64,000 bases of DNA from Siphonodentalium dalli (GCA_032622095.1 CP136069.1:31254342-31318341), one strand, 5' to 3'. Numbered from the stretch's first letter, positions 42,201 through 57,200 are shown. The notes: a model not told the origin generated them from the letters alone. Numbers and translations are program-made.

Positions 42201-45200
42201 AGAGTTCTTGCCATTTTTCTTGATTTTCAGCTCCTTGGCGCAATAACTTGAATAACTTTGACCGATTTTAACAATGTTTGGCATAGGAACTGGGTTTCAA
42301 AATATCTTGAATGAGTTAAAAAAAAAAACAGATTTGTCCGATTTTTTTCTACTGCAGTTATTGCCCTCAGTTTGCCGATTTGTCCTGATTTTCAATATTT
42401 GAGGTTTCCAGTTGATGACTTTTATTCCGAACATAGCTAATCCTTCAGTTAGCCACCGTGTCGGGGGACATGTGGTTGGTTGACCTTTTATTAAGTTACA
42501 TTTGAATTTTAAAAACGTTTTCAGTGGCATAAAGCCATTTAATAATGTTGTTGTTGTCAGTGCAGGTATGGAACCCTGAATATATTTTAAAAGAATATTC
42601 TTACTTGCAGGAGAACACATGAGGAACTGGACTGTAAGAAGCAGGAAGCTGATGGATATTGTATAGCGTTAGATGAGAGACAGAAGGAGCTCCATCACAG
42701 GGTGGCTCAGGTAATACAAGGAATAGTTCTACCAGAGATAGTGGTCAGATACAGGTGTCATGTGCAAGCTTTGGAATAGTGTGTCTGTCATTTGCAGAAT
42801 GAGGTCCCCAGAGGGTGAATTTAGTGATGCTACCCAGCACAGTGGACTAGCATCACTAAATTTACCCCTCTGGGGACCTAATTCTGCTTAGGCCTCATCT
42901 TTTGGAAAGTAGCTATAGTCTCAAATTAACATTGTTTTTAGTTACTTTTTCCCTTCTGTTCAGTTTCTATATCTCCAAATTTGCAGAAGATAAATTGCAT
43001 AATCGAGGTGACTAATGGGTGAACGTCGCCAACTTCAACTGGTGAACTTCAATCTGATTCTAGGTCTCCCACAGCATTTGAGGCCTAAGCAGAATGAGGT
43101 TCCCAGAGGGTGAATTTGTTGATGCTAGCACACCGTGCGTGATAGCTTCACTAACTTCACCCTCTGTGGACCTCATTCTACAAATGACAGACACACTATT
43201 TCAAGGCTTGTGTATAAAACTATACAATATCTTTAAAAGGAGTTAAGACTCACATATATAAGAAAATGCACTGGCTTACAAGGTCAAGGTAAATATTGTT
43301 AGGCCAATGTTTTCGGTTACGTTTGTGAGGCTCTCTATGGGAGATTCACAAATATAAGAGAAAGCGCTGGCTTACAAGGTCAAGGTAAATATTGTTAGGC
43401 CAATGTATTATCTTATATATGCGAGGCTCTGTATGGGAGACTCGCATATATAAGAGAAAGCACTGGCTTACAAGGGCTAGGTAAATAATGTTAGGCCAAT
43501 GTATTATAAGTTACGGGAGGCTTAGTGGTCGGATATGGTGTCATGTGAGGCAAAGTGAGATCAATATTAGGCGAGGCCGTAGGCCGAGCCTAATATTGAT
43601 CTCGCTGAGCCTCACATGGCACCATATCCGACCACTAAAAAAAGCGTCCCGTAACGTATTTATTATGTCAGTGGACAAAATCCGGCATATCCATTTAATT
43701 AATCGTCGCTGTAATTTATTGTAATTTGGTAAGATAATTGAGTCGTCTATGGCCATTAACTTATGTAGCGTCACAGTGACGCGTCAAGGGCGTTGAACGT
43801 TACTAATTACCAGAAGTAGGACAACTTGTTGAGTTTGATAGTTAATTTATGAGTCTTTAGAATACCTCAAATATATCGCATGCAGGTTTTGGTACATGGT
43901 ACTATGTCTTTAAATTCACAGAAATTTGTTTCCGATAGATATCTCCTTTCTTGACGCCAGAATACATCAAAAATATTCCCGAGGCGACTGTGTTTCTGAA
44001 AAACAAGATGGCGGATAAGCACCTAATATTGATTTCATATTAGGTCACCGACCTAATATAGGTTCATATACCGTCACTATATATCGACGCTGATTAGCTA
44101 ATTGCAAGAGCTGACATAATAAAATACGAGGCTTTCTATGGAACACTTGCATATATAAAAGAATGCACTGGATTACAAGGTGAAGGTAAATATTGTTAGG
44201 CCAAAGTATTTTCTTATATATTCGAGGCTCTCTGTGGGAGACTCGCATATATAAGAGAATGCACAGGATTACAAGGTCAAGGTAAATATTGTTAGGCCAA
44301 TGCATTCTCTTTTATATGCGAAGCTCTCTAAGGGAGACTCGCATATATAAGAGAATGCACTGGCTTACAATGTCAGGGTAAATATTGTTAGACCAGTGCA
44401 TTCTCTTATATATGCAAGGCTCTTAATGGGAGACTCGCATATATAAGTGAAAGCACTGGCTTACAAGGTCAAGATAAATATTGTTAGGCCAAACTATTAT
44501 GCAAGGCTCCCTATTGGAAACCCGCATATATAAGAGAATGCATTGCCACAGGGTTTTCGCAAAATTTCAGGAAGATCCAAGGTTAAGATTTGACTGTACT
44601 ATTCCTGAATGTAATGAAACTCACTCCATAGCTCAATAACAATGATCTTGTATTCCTATTTTAGGTCGGTCAATTGGATCTCACTATGAAAGAAAATCAC
44701 CAGCTTATGGGTGAAAAAGTCCAAACTCTCGAGTCCAAACTGGAAAAGCAAGATGAGGAGTTACAGTCACGATCAGTTCAGGTTTGTTACAGTCACGGCC
44801 AGTTGAGGTGTTTTGATTTTCTTCGGGTCATTCATCATCAGTTGCCATTAGTGAGGCCTTGATCACACACCTACGCTCACTGAATGATACATATCAACAT
44901 TTTATCATCGGCCCTAATTTACGGTCTGTAAAATCGGCTCTAAAATTTTGTGTTTTTTAAATAAAATTTTTTTTTCTTCTTTCGATTTTGTTATTTTTTG
45001 GGTTGAATTTTTTTTGGGTATGCTTAAGCATGCTATAGCGAATTTAAAAACAAACTGGTTAAAACCTTAGGCGCAAGTTATAACTCAAAACTATCACCAA
45101 GTATTCATAGTAAAAATAATTTTGATGCCCCTGAAAAATGTAAGATTCCCTGGCACTAAACCTACAAAATAAGTCTGTTAAAGAATATAAGAAAAAATTA

Positions 45201-48200
45201 TTAAAATTGTAAAAAATTGTAAATAATAATAACAAATGATGAAAAATTGTTAGGCCAATGCATTCTCTTATATATGCGAGGCGACCTATATAAGAGAATG
45301 CATTGGCACAGGGTATATGGGTTGATACAAAAATCGGACCTGGCACTGAAAGGGTTAATTGTGGGGGTCTATTATTTGTTAATTCCATGGTTTGGCTCAT
45401 TCACGAAATCAGCATCCAACGAAACAGTTTACTCTAAGTTTGTAGAGTAAGTATCAATATACAATGTATGAGATGAAAATGAAGATCTGGCATTGTATAC
45501 GGGGGTATGTCTGTTTTTGGCATGTCATAAAGTAGTGGAGATTACAAGGAAGACGAGATGAAATGTAATCAATTTATTAAAAATATCAGTCGTTTGTCAG
45601 TGATCTAATCGTTATTGTTTATATACTACATCATCTGATCCCTACTATAATAGTTTGTATTAACAATCGGCAATGACTTGGTCTCTTGATAAAGACTAAA
45701 GGTTTCACCACTCGCAGGTTAGATAAAACAATAAATAACTACCTCACTGGCATTTGGAATTAACCCTTTCAGTGCCAAGTCCGATTTGTGTATCAACCAA
45801 TATTTCCTTGATCATTTTTCAAATTTATTGATTATAATAATGTGATACATTGATGGAAAGAGCTCTAAGAGCTCTTTCCATCAATGTATCACATTATTAT
45901 AATCAATAAATTTGAAAAATGATCAAGGAAATATTGGTTGATACAAAAATCGGACTAGCGCTGTAAGGGTTAAACGAGACCACTGATTTCGTGATGACTT
46001 TTCAGCCCGAAATACCTGGAGGTCCAATTATTCAACAGTGACTATTTAATGATGTCATAAACCGGCTATTGTTGGACATGTTGATGCAGATAAAGATGAT
46101 ATCTAGATCCACGAATTCGCATCCCCACTAAATGTTTTTTTATACGAAAGAACAAAAATTTATGCCAACGAAATCAAGCCATTCACGGTATTTGTTGTCA
46201 CCCGGGTTAAATGTGAAGTGGACAAGCTTTTAAATAGTGTCTGTCATATGCAGAATGAGGTCCCCAGAGGGTTAATTTAGTGATGCTACCCCGCTCTGGG
46301 AACCTCATTCTGTTGCTCATCTTCTGGGAAGTATCTACAGTCTCAAATTAACATTGTTTTTAGTTACTTTTTCCCTTCTTGGAAGTTTCTATATCCCCTA
46401 ATTTGCAGAAGATAAAATGCATAATCGAGGTGACTAATGGGTGAACATAAACAACTTCAACTGGGGAACTTCAATCTGATCCTGGGTCTCCATAGCAGTT
46501 AAGGATTAAGCAGAATGATTTTTCTAGATGGTGAATTTTGTGATGCTAGCCCACCATGCGGGATAGCGTCACTAAATTCACCCTCTGGGTACCTCATTCT
46601 GCAAATGACAGATTTCAAGGCTTGGATTTTAGCAAACATTTTGTATTTCTTCAGTTAGCAGACCTTGATGACAAACTTGCAACGACAAATGCTCAACTGA
46701 AAGATAAGACAATGATCCTGAATCAAACAGAACAGATGGTGCTTAAATTACAGACAGATTCACAGACAAAGACTCAGAAACTAGACGAACTCGACAAGGT
46801 ATTTGTTTATATATTTTCTAGCGGATTAACCATAACTGGAAAGGAGGGTTCCCGTGAGGACTTGGAATAAAGGAATGGCAATCGATGAAACATATTTAAC
46901 CCTTTCATGACTGGAGCTTCCTGAAATTTTGCAAAAACCCTGTGCCAATGTATTCCCTTGTATATGCGAGTCTCCCACAGGGATCCTCAGATATATAAGA
47001 GAATGCATTGGCCTATAAAGTCAAATTGTTTTAGTTTTATTTCTTATTTTATCTTTTTAAATTTTTTTATTGAATTTGATGTTATAAAATATAAGCAATA
47101 TTTGAAAGTTGTCAATTTTTGGTAGTCTCCACTTCTCCCTGAAGTCTGTCTGTATCTGTATTGGTATGCGCGCAGAATCCGTTCGGATGTATAAACGCGT
47201 GGGAGAAGTCTCCCTAAATTTCCTGAAGTCTCCCTAAATTTCATGGAGGGAGACTCCCTGTTCTGAACCCCTAGGCTGAGGCCTGGGCCTAGCAATATTT
47301 ACCTTAACCTTGTAAGCCAGTGAATTCTCTTATATATGCAAGGCTCCCTATGGGAGATTCTCATATATAAGAGAATGTACTGGCACAGGATCTTTAATGC
47401 TGCACCAGCACAGCTCCCGTCATGAAAGGGTTACGGCCTGGAAAACCTTGAAATTATACATAACAGCCGTGAATTGCTAAGACATGAGCTTCAAGTGATC
47501 GTAATTTAATTTTGCGCAAATTTTTCCAGTAATACATTCCCTAACTGCGATCGCAATTTTTAATAAACATGCAATGTATCTGGCATTATCTTTGGTAATC
47601 TTTTCTGTGTTGCGAGGGCACTCTGTTTAAATGTTCATTTTTTATTAATAATCAATAATTCAATATTATTGAAATCTTCTTACATTTATTTTGATCATAA
47701 ATATCATGTCAGAAGAATAATAAAATCATAATGGGGGATGCATAGCCTTGAACAACCTTTAAATTGGTTTATATAAGGTCTTGAAAACCTCTCGAAATTG
47801 CTGCATGATAATTTCCATGATATATCCATATGATAACCTAATGAATCACACAGTGGACATGTAAACATCTCTCTGGAGGGCTGCACATGATATATCCATA
47901 TGATAACCTAATGAATCACACAGTGGACATGTAAACATCTCTCTGGAGGGCTGCACATGATATATCCATATGATAACCTAATGAATCACACAGTGGACAT
48001 GTAAACATCTCTCTGGAGGGCTGCACATGATATATCCATATGATAACCTAATGAATCACACAGTGGACATGTAAACATCTCTCTGGAGGGCTGCACATCA
48101 AGAAGCAGAAGTCGTATAAATTATAAAAAAAATCTCATTTATTTCAAATAAGTTTACAATATCAGAGAGAGATTTTTCCTTTTCCAGCTAGTGGAAAGAC

Positions 48201-51200
48201 AGAAAGAAAGACTAGAAGAACAGAAGGAAGAGAATGTTGAGATTACTCAAGAGTTACGACTAACTCGGTAAGTTGGATAAGAATGTTATGTGTAATATCC
48301 TTGTTGGGGAATCTATCTATGGTCAGTGTAGACTTGTATTGTTCTCTCGGACTAATTTTTGTTTCATTATTCTGTCTGTTCTGTACGGTACTAGTAATGG
48401 AGAGCCTAACTCGGTGGCCAATATGCATTTAAAATTACTTCAAGATGTAGCATTTAGAGCTACTTCCAGGCATTGTTGAAGCCTAATCCTTTCGGTACTA
48501 AAGCATCATTGATGAGTAGTTATCCCATAGGAAATGTTCAGATAATAAGTTTAACCCTTTCTGTACTAAATCATCATTGATAAGTAGTTTTCCCTTAGGA
48601 AATGTTCAGATAATAAGTTTAACCCTTTCTGTACTAAAGCATCATTGATGAGTAGTTATCCCATGGGAAATGTTCAGATAATAAGTTTAACCCTTTCTCT
48701 ACTAAAGCATCATTGATAAGTAGTTATCCCATAGGAACTGTTCAGATAATAAGTTTAACCCTTTCTGTAATAAAGCATCATTGATAAGTAGTTATCCCAT
48801 AGGAACTGTTCAGATAATAAGTTTAACCCCTTCTGTACTAAAGCATCATTGATAAGTAGTTATCCCATAGGAAATGTTCAGATAATAAGTTCAACAAACA
48901 ACCTCTTAATTGATAGGTCGTGTGTTGAACTTATTATCTAAACATTTCCCTAAATAAATAGGGCTCCTTCTGCACTTTTATTTATCTGTCTTCTGCTTTG
49001 ATCTCCTTAAATCCCTCCTAATGAATAATAGACCATTCAGAGTTACACTTTATAACTGACTGGGAGAATCCATTTAGTATAGAAAGGGCTAAATATACTC
49101 CAACTTTCAAAGATTATATTGCCTTATGAGCATCTCAATTACCCCTTTCTTACTAAATGGATTCTCCCAGTCAGTTAAAAAGTGTACATCGGAATGGTCT
49201 AATATTCATTTGGAGGGATGTTAACGTGATAAAAACAGACGACAGATAAATAAAAGTGCAGAAGGAGCCCTATTTATTGAGGGATAAATTATGGTCGTTT
49301 GTTGAACTACTCATCCATGCATGCAGATATCTCAATTAAATTTGGCATGGAGTTTTATCATCAGGAGCACTTTTAAAGAAGTGTGCAACAAGATTCACAT
49401 TTCTAGAGCTACTTTTTCCGCCAAGGAGAAGCCCTCAACTGAACTATATGGATTACGTCTCCGGCCTTGTGTCAATCAGGAGGGTTAAAATTTTATTGAT
49501 GTGCCGACCCCACTCACACCCGTGTCCAGATTAGTCTCGCATGAATACACCCGCATTCTATCTATTGTCTAGTCAGTTTTTATTCCTCCTCGCCAGGACA
49601 GGATCGTTTCTATTTTCTCAAGGTTGTATCTTTCTGTGTTGCGAGTTTATCGACTCAATATTTATTGTTGATATTACAAACTTGCAATTTATTGTACCCG
49701 ATAGTTAATTCATATTTCTCACATCCGAAACGGGAACTTTTTTCGTTTCACTGTATCCGTAATTTGTTTCCGTGTTTTTTGTTTTCCTCAAGACGGCTTT
49801 ATCTTTCAAGATATTAAGATGGCCATCTTGACAATGACTAAAGAAGCACATAGCTTACTTGTGGCAAAACCACATAGTGCATATTGTGCCACACATACGG
49901 CGTGATGACTATCATGACTTACAATTGAGGACGCAATGTAGTACGGTATGCGATATCTCCTAATTTCGTGCTACACGTGTTTCACTTTACATAAGTTTCC
50001 GTCGACTCGCTTCGGTTATTTCGTAAGTTCCGTTGTTTTGTATCATAATGTATACTGCCCAATCATACATGGCACTGCTCTGTTAATTCGCAGAAAGTTG
50101 CAAAGGACAGCCATATCCTCCTTTGTAATAATTTACATGAATAAATACGAAAGATAGTACTTGTTATCAGATGACAATTCACATTTCTTTCGACTGAGCG
50201 CTCTGTAACATTGTTTTAACGATCAATACCTGCGAATCTACGCCCGCCAGTATGTATGAGCGTGTGGTCTTGTTAGACACATGGCAAATGTAATAAAACA
50301 TTACAGCGACTTCAAGGTATTTAGAAAATTCTGCCTTGTCTATCACGATTAAATATCATATAACTCATTGTATCAGTACAATAGTTACTAACACTCCGTA
50401 ACAGGGGGATGGTATTCGTTATCACATATATAACCACACTTCAAATTGATGTGTTGTCTGACGATCTAAATATTGTGTTGCATTCTTTACATCCATGTAT
50501 GTACAGTTTGGGTTACTACGAAATATTGATCACCAACTGCAATGAAGTGAAAACTTTGTAGCCTGACACTCCAGCTACACTTGGCTCACTTTACTTAAAC
50601 AATGGTGATTCTACCCATGGTAAGAACATTTTGGAGCCATCTTGGATGTTCGACTTGAAGTGAGACCACTGGCCTACTTGTGGAGAGTAACCATCTCCAA
50701 TGGGAACTTGGCCAATAAGGGAAAGCTTCGTCTTCAATATGGCACACCTTGTTCACAACATGGTCAGGGTGTTGCAACGATTTATTGGCTTGCCAGCATC
50801 TCACTGAATTTTAATTCGATTGATGTTTCTCCTTCATAACATCCGCCAGATGATTTAAGATTTACGCCACACATGGGTTGGCACTTAGAATTGACTATCT
50901 TTGTGATGTAACGACTGTGATCAGCAGATGTCAACAACTTGACACATCTGACCTTTTATCCTCAGACATTAGTGTTTGTCGATACATTCAATTTCTCGGT
51001 CCCATTGACATATTATGGTTTAAGTGCCTCAATGCCATCTTACCGTAGGATCTAATATGCCTCGGCATTGGCGAGCTTGCGATAATGTATTGCACGCCGT
51101 AATAGTTCCATACATTGTACATGACAATCATATGGTATCAGGGCCTCATGTATGCTGTCAGAACTGACTACTAGTATGCTTACATATGGTGAACAGTTTT

Positions 51201-54200
51201 CATCCCAATACTGACATACTTTGCAGTTTCATCAGTGAATGATAACGGCAAACAGCGAAATAGAAAGAATACATATTGTCACGTGCTCCAGATTCACTGC
51301 CAATAGTCTTTCCAGTAGAGACCATCACTTGGCTCACTAACTTCTATTTCCACATATATCAAAACGATATTCTGCCAAATAGCTTTCACTCGTGTATGAT
51401 GCACAGTTACATGCAACACATTTATATTGCGCAGAATATCAGAAAGGACTGCATTTGTATTGTTACATGTCTAAAGCGAGCTTACATGCGCAGCGTTTAT
51501 ATTGCGCACATCTACTGCCAATATATTTCCGATGCGGCCAAGACATGGCTCTTCGTCTATTGTCACATATCCACTGATTATGTGACAAAACGATTCGATA
51601 CAATCATGACGAAAATGAAGACATTCGTATCTAACGGAAACCGCCTAGTTCTTGCCTATGTGCATTCGGAACTCATCGTCCTCATATACGAGAAAAGACA
51701 GTATCTTACCTGTCATAGCAGGTAAGATCACGTGGCCAGGGGTATAACGTAATTATATTAACCTTACTTTCTACTCAATAACCTACAGATTGTATTGTAT
51801 TATGTCTATTAACCTTGCTTTGTTATAACTAACAGCATGTCTTGCAGTCGAACGTGATTCGAATTTGCTGGCCACACAGTGCGGGTTGCTCATTCACGGG
51901 TGTATTACTTGTTATAGTTGGGTGAGGGCATATTAGTCAATGATTACCTACTTTGAGCAATCGTACCAGTCTTTACCTCGGGCAGGACCAGTTCAGGCCC
52001 CACCCGGTCCTGCTACGGCAGTGTGAACCAATGGTAGGCGGGTGCTGCAAGTGGTTGATTCGGGAAACCAATCTTCTCGGGCGATTGCTCCAGCACCTTT
52101 CTCTCAGGTGCCTAATGGTAGTGGCAATACGATTATTAAATTTCGAGAAAATTCACATCGATCTACTATTATTCCACAAAAAAGATAGAGTGAAATTTCT
52201 ATCAGTATTTGATTTCGGCCTGGATTCATGCCACGAAGATCTGTTTATAGGTCATCACAATTATTGGGCACCTGGGAGTAGCCTTTGGCGGCTGTTCTGG
52301 GTGGGGAAGACTCGTTGTCACGTGACGCTTTTGCTCTCATAGACATAGCGCACCAGCCAAATGGCCTTCTGACTCTTCCCCATGGTGCAGTGGCCCACAT
52401 CATTACAAGATGGGGTCCAGTCGATCCCCTGGAATCGTAATACCTTCGGGATACATCCGGGCCTGCTCCTCCGCCGTCATGTGATCATAGTGGTATGTCG
52501 TCGACATTTATTCCAGTTTGGTCAGGACCAACTGCATTTGGGGGATTCCATGGAAGGGGCTTCCTCTGATCAAATGGCTCATCAGAACTAATTCCCTCTG
52601 GCCTTGGGGGCACAGCTTATTATACATTTGCCATTGCTCGTGCCCCAGACTTTGAGGGGGTGACCTTGGACAGGACATAGCTACTCATCCCAAATGCAAG
52701 AGCATTTGTCTTGCGTCGAACCATTTCAGAGTAGGCCTCTTCCACAGTCTGGTATCCCAACCTGATGCAGCCCATTCTGTTGGCTGGCGTCGATCTTGAC
52801 ATGCTTCTCTGCATCGCGTGGCGTCGGCAGGTTTGACGACGATGAGCAAGAATCGCGGGTCGACAGTGGGTCACCAGGCACACTGTCGGACGAGGATTCT
52901 GATGTTCCGCTTCTAAGTGATTTTGTACAGGATGAGGATACAGGTTGATATCTTATATTGCTTCATTTAATTCAACAATTTGCGATAAGTACAAGTATTT
53001 ATCTCAGTCAGGAAAGATCCTGCACTGTAGCCTTTGGAGGATGTTCTGGGTGGGGAAGTGAAGAGTTGTTGCGTGCCTCCAAGAGCTGCTTCTGCCTCTT
53101 CCCCACAGTGCAGTGGCCCACATCTCCACAGATGGGGTCCAGTCACTCCCCTGGAATTGTACACCTTCGGGATACCTCTAGGCCACTCCTCCACCGGTAG
53201 GAAAGAAAGGCTGAATGTTCTGGGTGGGGAAGACTTGCTTTTGCGTGCCTCCAAGTGCTGCACCAACCAGCCTTCTAACTCTTCCCCATGGTGCAGTGGC
53301 CCACATCTCCACAAGATGGGGTCCAATCCCCTGGAATCGTAATACCTTAGGGATACCTCCAGGCCACTCCTTCACCGGTAGGAAAGAAAGGCTGAATGTT
53401 CTGGGTGGGGGAAGACTTGTTGTGTGCCTCCAAGAGCTGCACCAACCAGCCTTCTATCTCTTCCCCACGGTGCAGTGGCCCACATCTCCACACGATGGGG
53501 TCCAATCTCCTGGAATCGTAATACCTTCGGGATACCTCCAGGCCACTCCTTCACCGGTCATTTTGCAATTTTGATCATTCTGCTAAATTTGATCATTTCT
53601 AAATGTACCCGACACTCGTTATGTGCGCCATCATAGATCACTGATGCTTCTATGCTTGTTCATCAAGTCCTCAGGGGTGTTCTCTAATCCCATATATACT
53701 GGTATGCAATGATACCTTGGATCATGATGGCGTTCCCTGCTCTCTACATTATACGAGGCTGGAGTACAGATGTGTGGCATGATATAATGAAACCTCATAC
53801 CTCGCTATGATATCTGCAGCATATCATTTTTATATCTGGTTTGTGTATCACAGGGAGCAATTTACTTTCGATATTTGATTAGCAAATAATCTCACATTGA
53901 CATGATTAGATAGCATTTTTATAACATCATAAATGTATAAAAAATTCCTCGCTATTACCGGTATCCACATTTCAGTAGCAAATCGCGATGCGATTCCAGT
54001 TAATTTGCTCCCTGGTGTATCATAAGCATTCTGATATCTTATGGCATACACAATGGCTGCATGTGACATCAGTTCATAATGTGAACTGTCGAGAGAGCGA
54101 AGAAGATAACAAAGGGAATAGGATGAAGCAAAGTTATACTTGCTCGGTTGTCTCGCTAGCATGAATTATATGGCACTACCTGGGATGTTTATTCCAAAAA

Positions 54201-57200
54201 CAAGGGGGGGGGGGGGGGGGGGGGGGGGGCGGTACACATTTGAGCAATGTCGTAATCTGAATTGGGAGCTCTTTCACGTAACATAATCATATCTGATTCA
54301 TGACTAAATCACATTTACATGAATCCTGTTTCGGAAGAGTACATTCCCATCGAATTTGGATATTAATTAACTTTATTGCTCGTGCCTCCTCCTGGGCTTG
54401 CATTCTAATCCATATAGTTCAGTTGAGGGAAGCCCGAAACTGAACTATCATAGATCCCTCCCATGGTGGTGCCATTCCCAACCCTGCGACTCGCAAATCT
54501 CATGATTAAGTCGGAAATAAAAAACTGACTAGACAATAGATAGAATGCGGGTGTATTCATGCGAGACTAATCTGGACACGGGTGTGAGTGGGGTCGGCAC
54601 ATCAATAAAATTTTAACCCTCCTGATTGACACAAGGCCGGAGACGTAATCCATATAGTTCAGTTTCGGGCTTCCCTTAAGGAAAAAGTAATATTATTGAT
54701 AAATATTATATTTTTAGCTCAACTTACTTTTGTAAGTTTGAGCTATTGCCATGGTTTGGCGTCCGTCGTCCGTGTGTCCGTGTCTGCGTGTGTCCGTGTG
54801 TCCATCAACAATTTCCTTTGGCGCGGTCTACAGGTTGTACCTTTGGTCTGATCTTCATGAAATTTGTCATGAATGTTGACATTGACATGTAGATGGGAAC
54901 GAGTCATTTTGGGGTCATTCGGCCAAAAAACATGGCTGCTGGCAGCCATCTTGGATTTCAAGATTCAATCCATTGGCGCGGCCTACAGGTCGTACTGTTC
55001 ATCTGATCATCATGAAATTTGTCATTGATGTTAATAATGACATGTAGATGGGAACGAGTGATTTTGGGGTCGTTCGGCCAAAAAACATGGCTGCCAGCAG
55101 CCATCTTGGATTTTACTCTTTGCATGACTAAATCCTTTGGCGCGGGCTACAGGTCGTTGTTTTGGTCGGAAGTTTATTAAATTTGTCATGGATGTTAACA
55201 CTGTCATGTAGATGGGAACGAGTGATTTTGGAGTTGTTTGGCCAAAAAACATGGCCGCCAGCAGCCATCTTGGATTTTACTCTTTGCATGACTAAATCCT
55301 TTGGCGCGGGCTACAGGTTGTACCTTTGGTCTAATCTTTATGAAATTTGTCATGAATGTTGACATTGACATGGAGATGGGAACGAATCATTGTGGGGTCA
55401 TTCGGCCAAAAAACATTGGCGGCCATCTTAGATTTCAAAATTCAATCCATTGGCGCGGGCTACAGGTCATACTGTTCGTCTGATCATCATGAAATTTGTC
55501 ATGGATGTTAATATTGACATGTAGATGGGAACGAGTCATTTTGGGGTTGTTCGGCCAATAAACATGGCCACCAGCAGCCATCTTGGATTTTACTCTTTGC
55601 ATGACTAAATCCTTTGGCGCGGGCTACAGGTTGTAGCTTCGATCGGAACATCATGAAATTTGTCATGGATGTTAACAATGACATGTAGATGGGAACGAGT
55701 GATTTTGGGGTCGTTCGGCCGAAAAACATGGCCGCCAGCAGCCATCATGGATTTTACTCTATGCATGACTAAATCCTTTGGCCCGGGCTACAGGTTGTAC
55801 CTTTGGTCTGATCTTTATGAAATTTGTCATGAATGTTGACATTGACATGTAGATGGGAACGAGTCATTTTGGGGTCATTCGGCCAAAAAACATGGCCGCT
55901 GGCAGCCATCTTGGATTTCAAGATTCAATCCATTGGCGCGGGCTACAGATCGTTCTGTTCGCCTGATCATCATGAAATTTGTCATTGATGTTAATAATGA
56001 CATGTAGATGGGAACGAGTGATTTTGGTGTCGTTCGGCCAAAAAACATGGCCGCCAGCAGCCATCTTGGATTTTACTCTTTGCATGACTAAATCCTTTGG
56101 CGCGGGCTACAGGTTGTACCTTTGGTCTAATCTTTATGAAATTTGTCATGAATGTTGACATTGACATGTAGATGGGAACGAATCATTGTGGGGTCATTCG
56201 GCCAAAAAGCATGGCCGCTGGTGGCCATCTTGGATTTCAAAATTCAATCCATTGGCGCGGGCTACAGGTCGTACTGTTCGTCTGATCATCATGAAATTTG
56301 TCATGGATGTTAATATTGACATGTAGATGGGAACGATCATTTTGGGGTCGTTCGGCCAATAAACATGGCCGCCAGCAGCCATCTTGGATTTTACTCTTTG
56401 CATGACTAAATCCTTTGGCGCGGGCTACAGGTCGTAGCTTTGATCGGATCATCATGAAATTTGTCATGGATGTTAACAATGACATGTAGATGGGAACGAG
56501 TGATTTTGGGGTCATTCGGTCAAAAAACATGGCCGCCAGCAGCCATCTTGGATTTCACTCTTTGCATGTCTAAATCCTTTGGCGCGGGCTACAGGTCGTT
56601 GTGTTGGTCGGAAGTTTATGAAATTTGTCATGGATGTTAACACTGACATGTAGATGGGAACGAGCGATTTTGGAGTCGTTCGGCCAAAAAACATGGCCGC
56701 CAGCAGCCATCTTGGATTTTACTCTTTGCATGACTAAATCCTTTGGCGCGGGCTATAGGTTGCCTTTTGTCTAATCTTTATAAAATTTGTCATGAACGTT
56801 GACATTGACATGTAGATGGGAACGAATCATTGTGGGGTCATTCGGCCAAAAAACATGGCCGCTGTTGGCCATCTTGGATTTCAAAATTCAATTCATTGGC
56901 GCGGGCTACAGGTCGTACTGTTCGTCTGATCATCATGAAATTTGTCATGAATGATAACAATGACATGTAGATGGGATCGAGTCGTTTTGGGGTCATTCGG
57001 TCAAAAAACATGGCCGCCAGCAGCCATCTTGGATTTTACTCTTTACATGACTAAATCCTTTGGTGCGGGCTACAGGTCGTAGCTTTGGTCAGATGGTCAT
57101 GAAATTTGTCATGAATTATAACAATGACATGTAGATGGGAACGAGTCGTTTTGGGGTCATTCGGTCAAAAAACATGGCCACCAGCATTTTACTCTTTGCA

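Larger units (their letters stand above)
49410..54690. mobile_element. 5.3-kb element with ~185-bp terminal inverted repeats
   Basis: Left TACTTTTTCCGCCAAGGAGA, right TTAAGGAAAAAGTA. The arms share GAACTATATGGATTACGTCT, CCGGCCTTGTGTCAATCAGG, CCCACTCACACCCGTGTCCA and AATGCGGGTGTATTCATGCG on opposite strands. The interior has no recognisable transposase or integrase. It holds a ~178-bp tandem block and short open stretches (for example 51276-51725) to which I cannot give a function. Flanking duplication not identified. Confidence 0.75.

Noticed and set aside
51276-51725. 149-codon frame in the 5.3-kb element
   Set aside because: No recognisable motif and low-complexity Tyr/His/Ile content. Kept only as a region to search, not as a gene.
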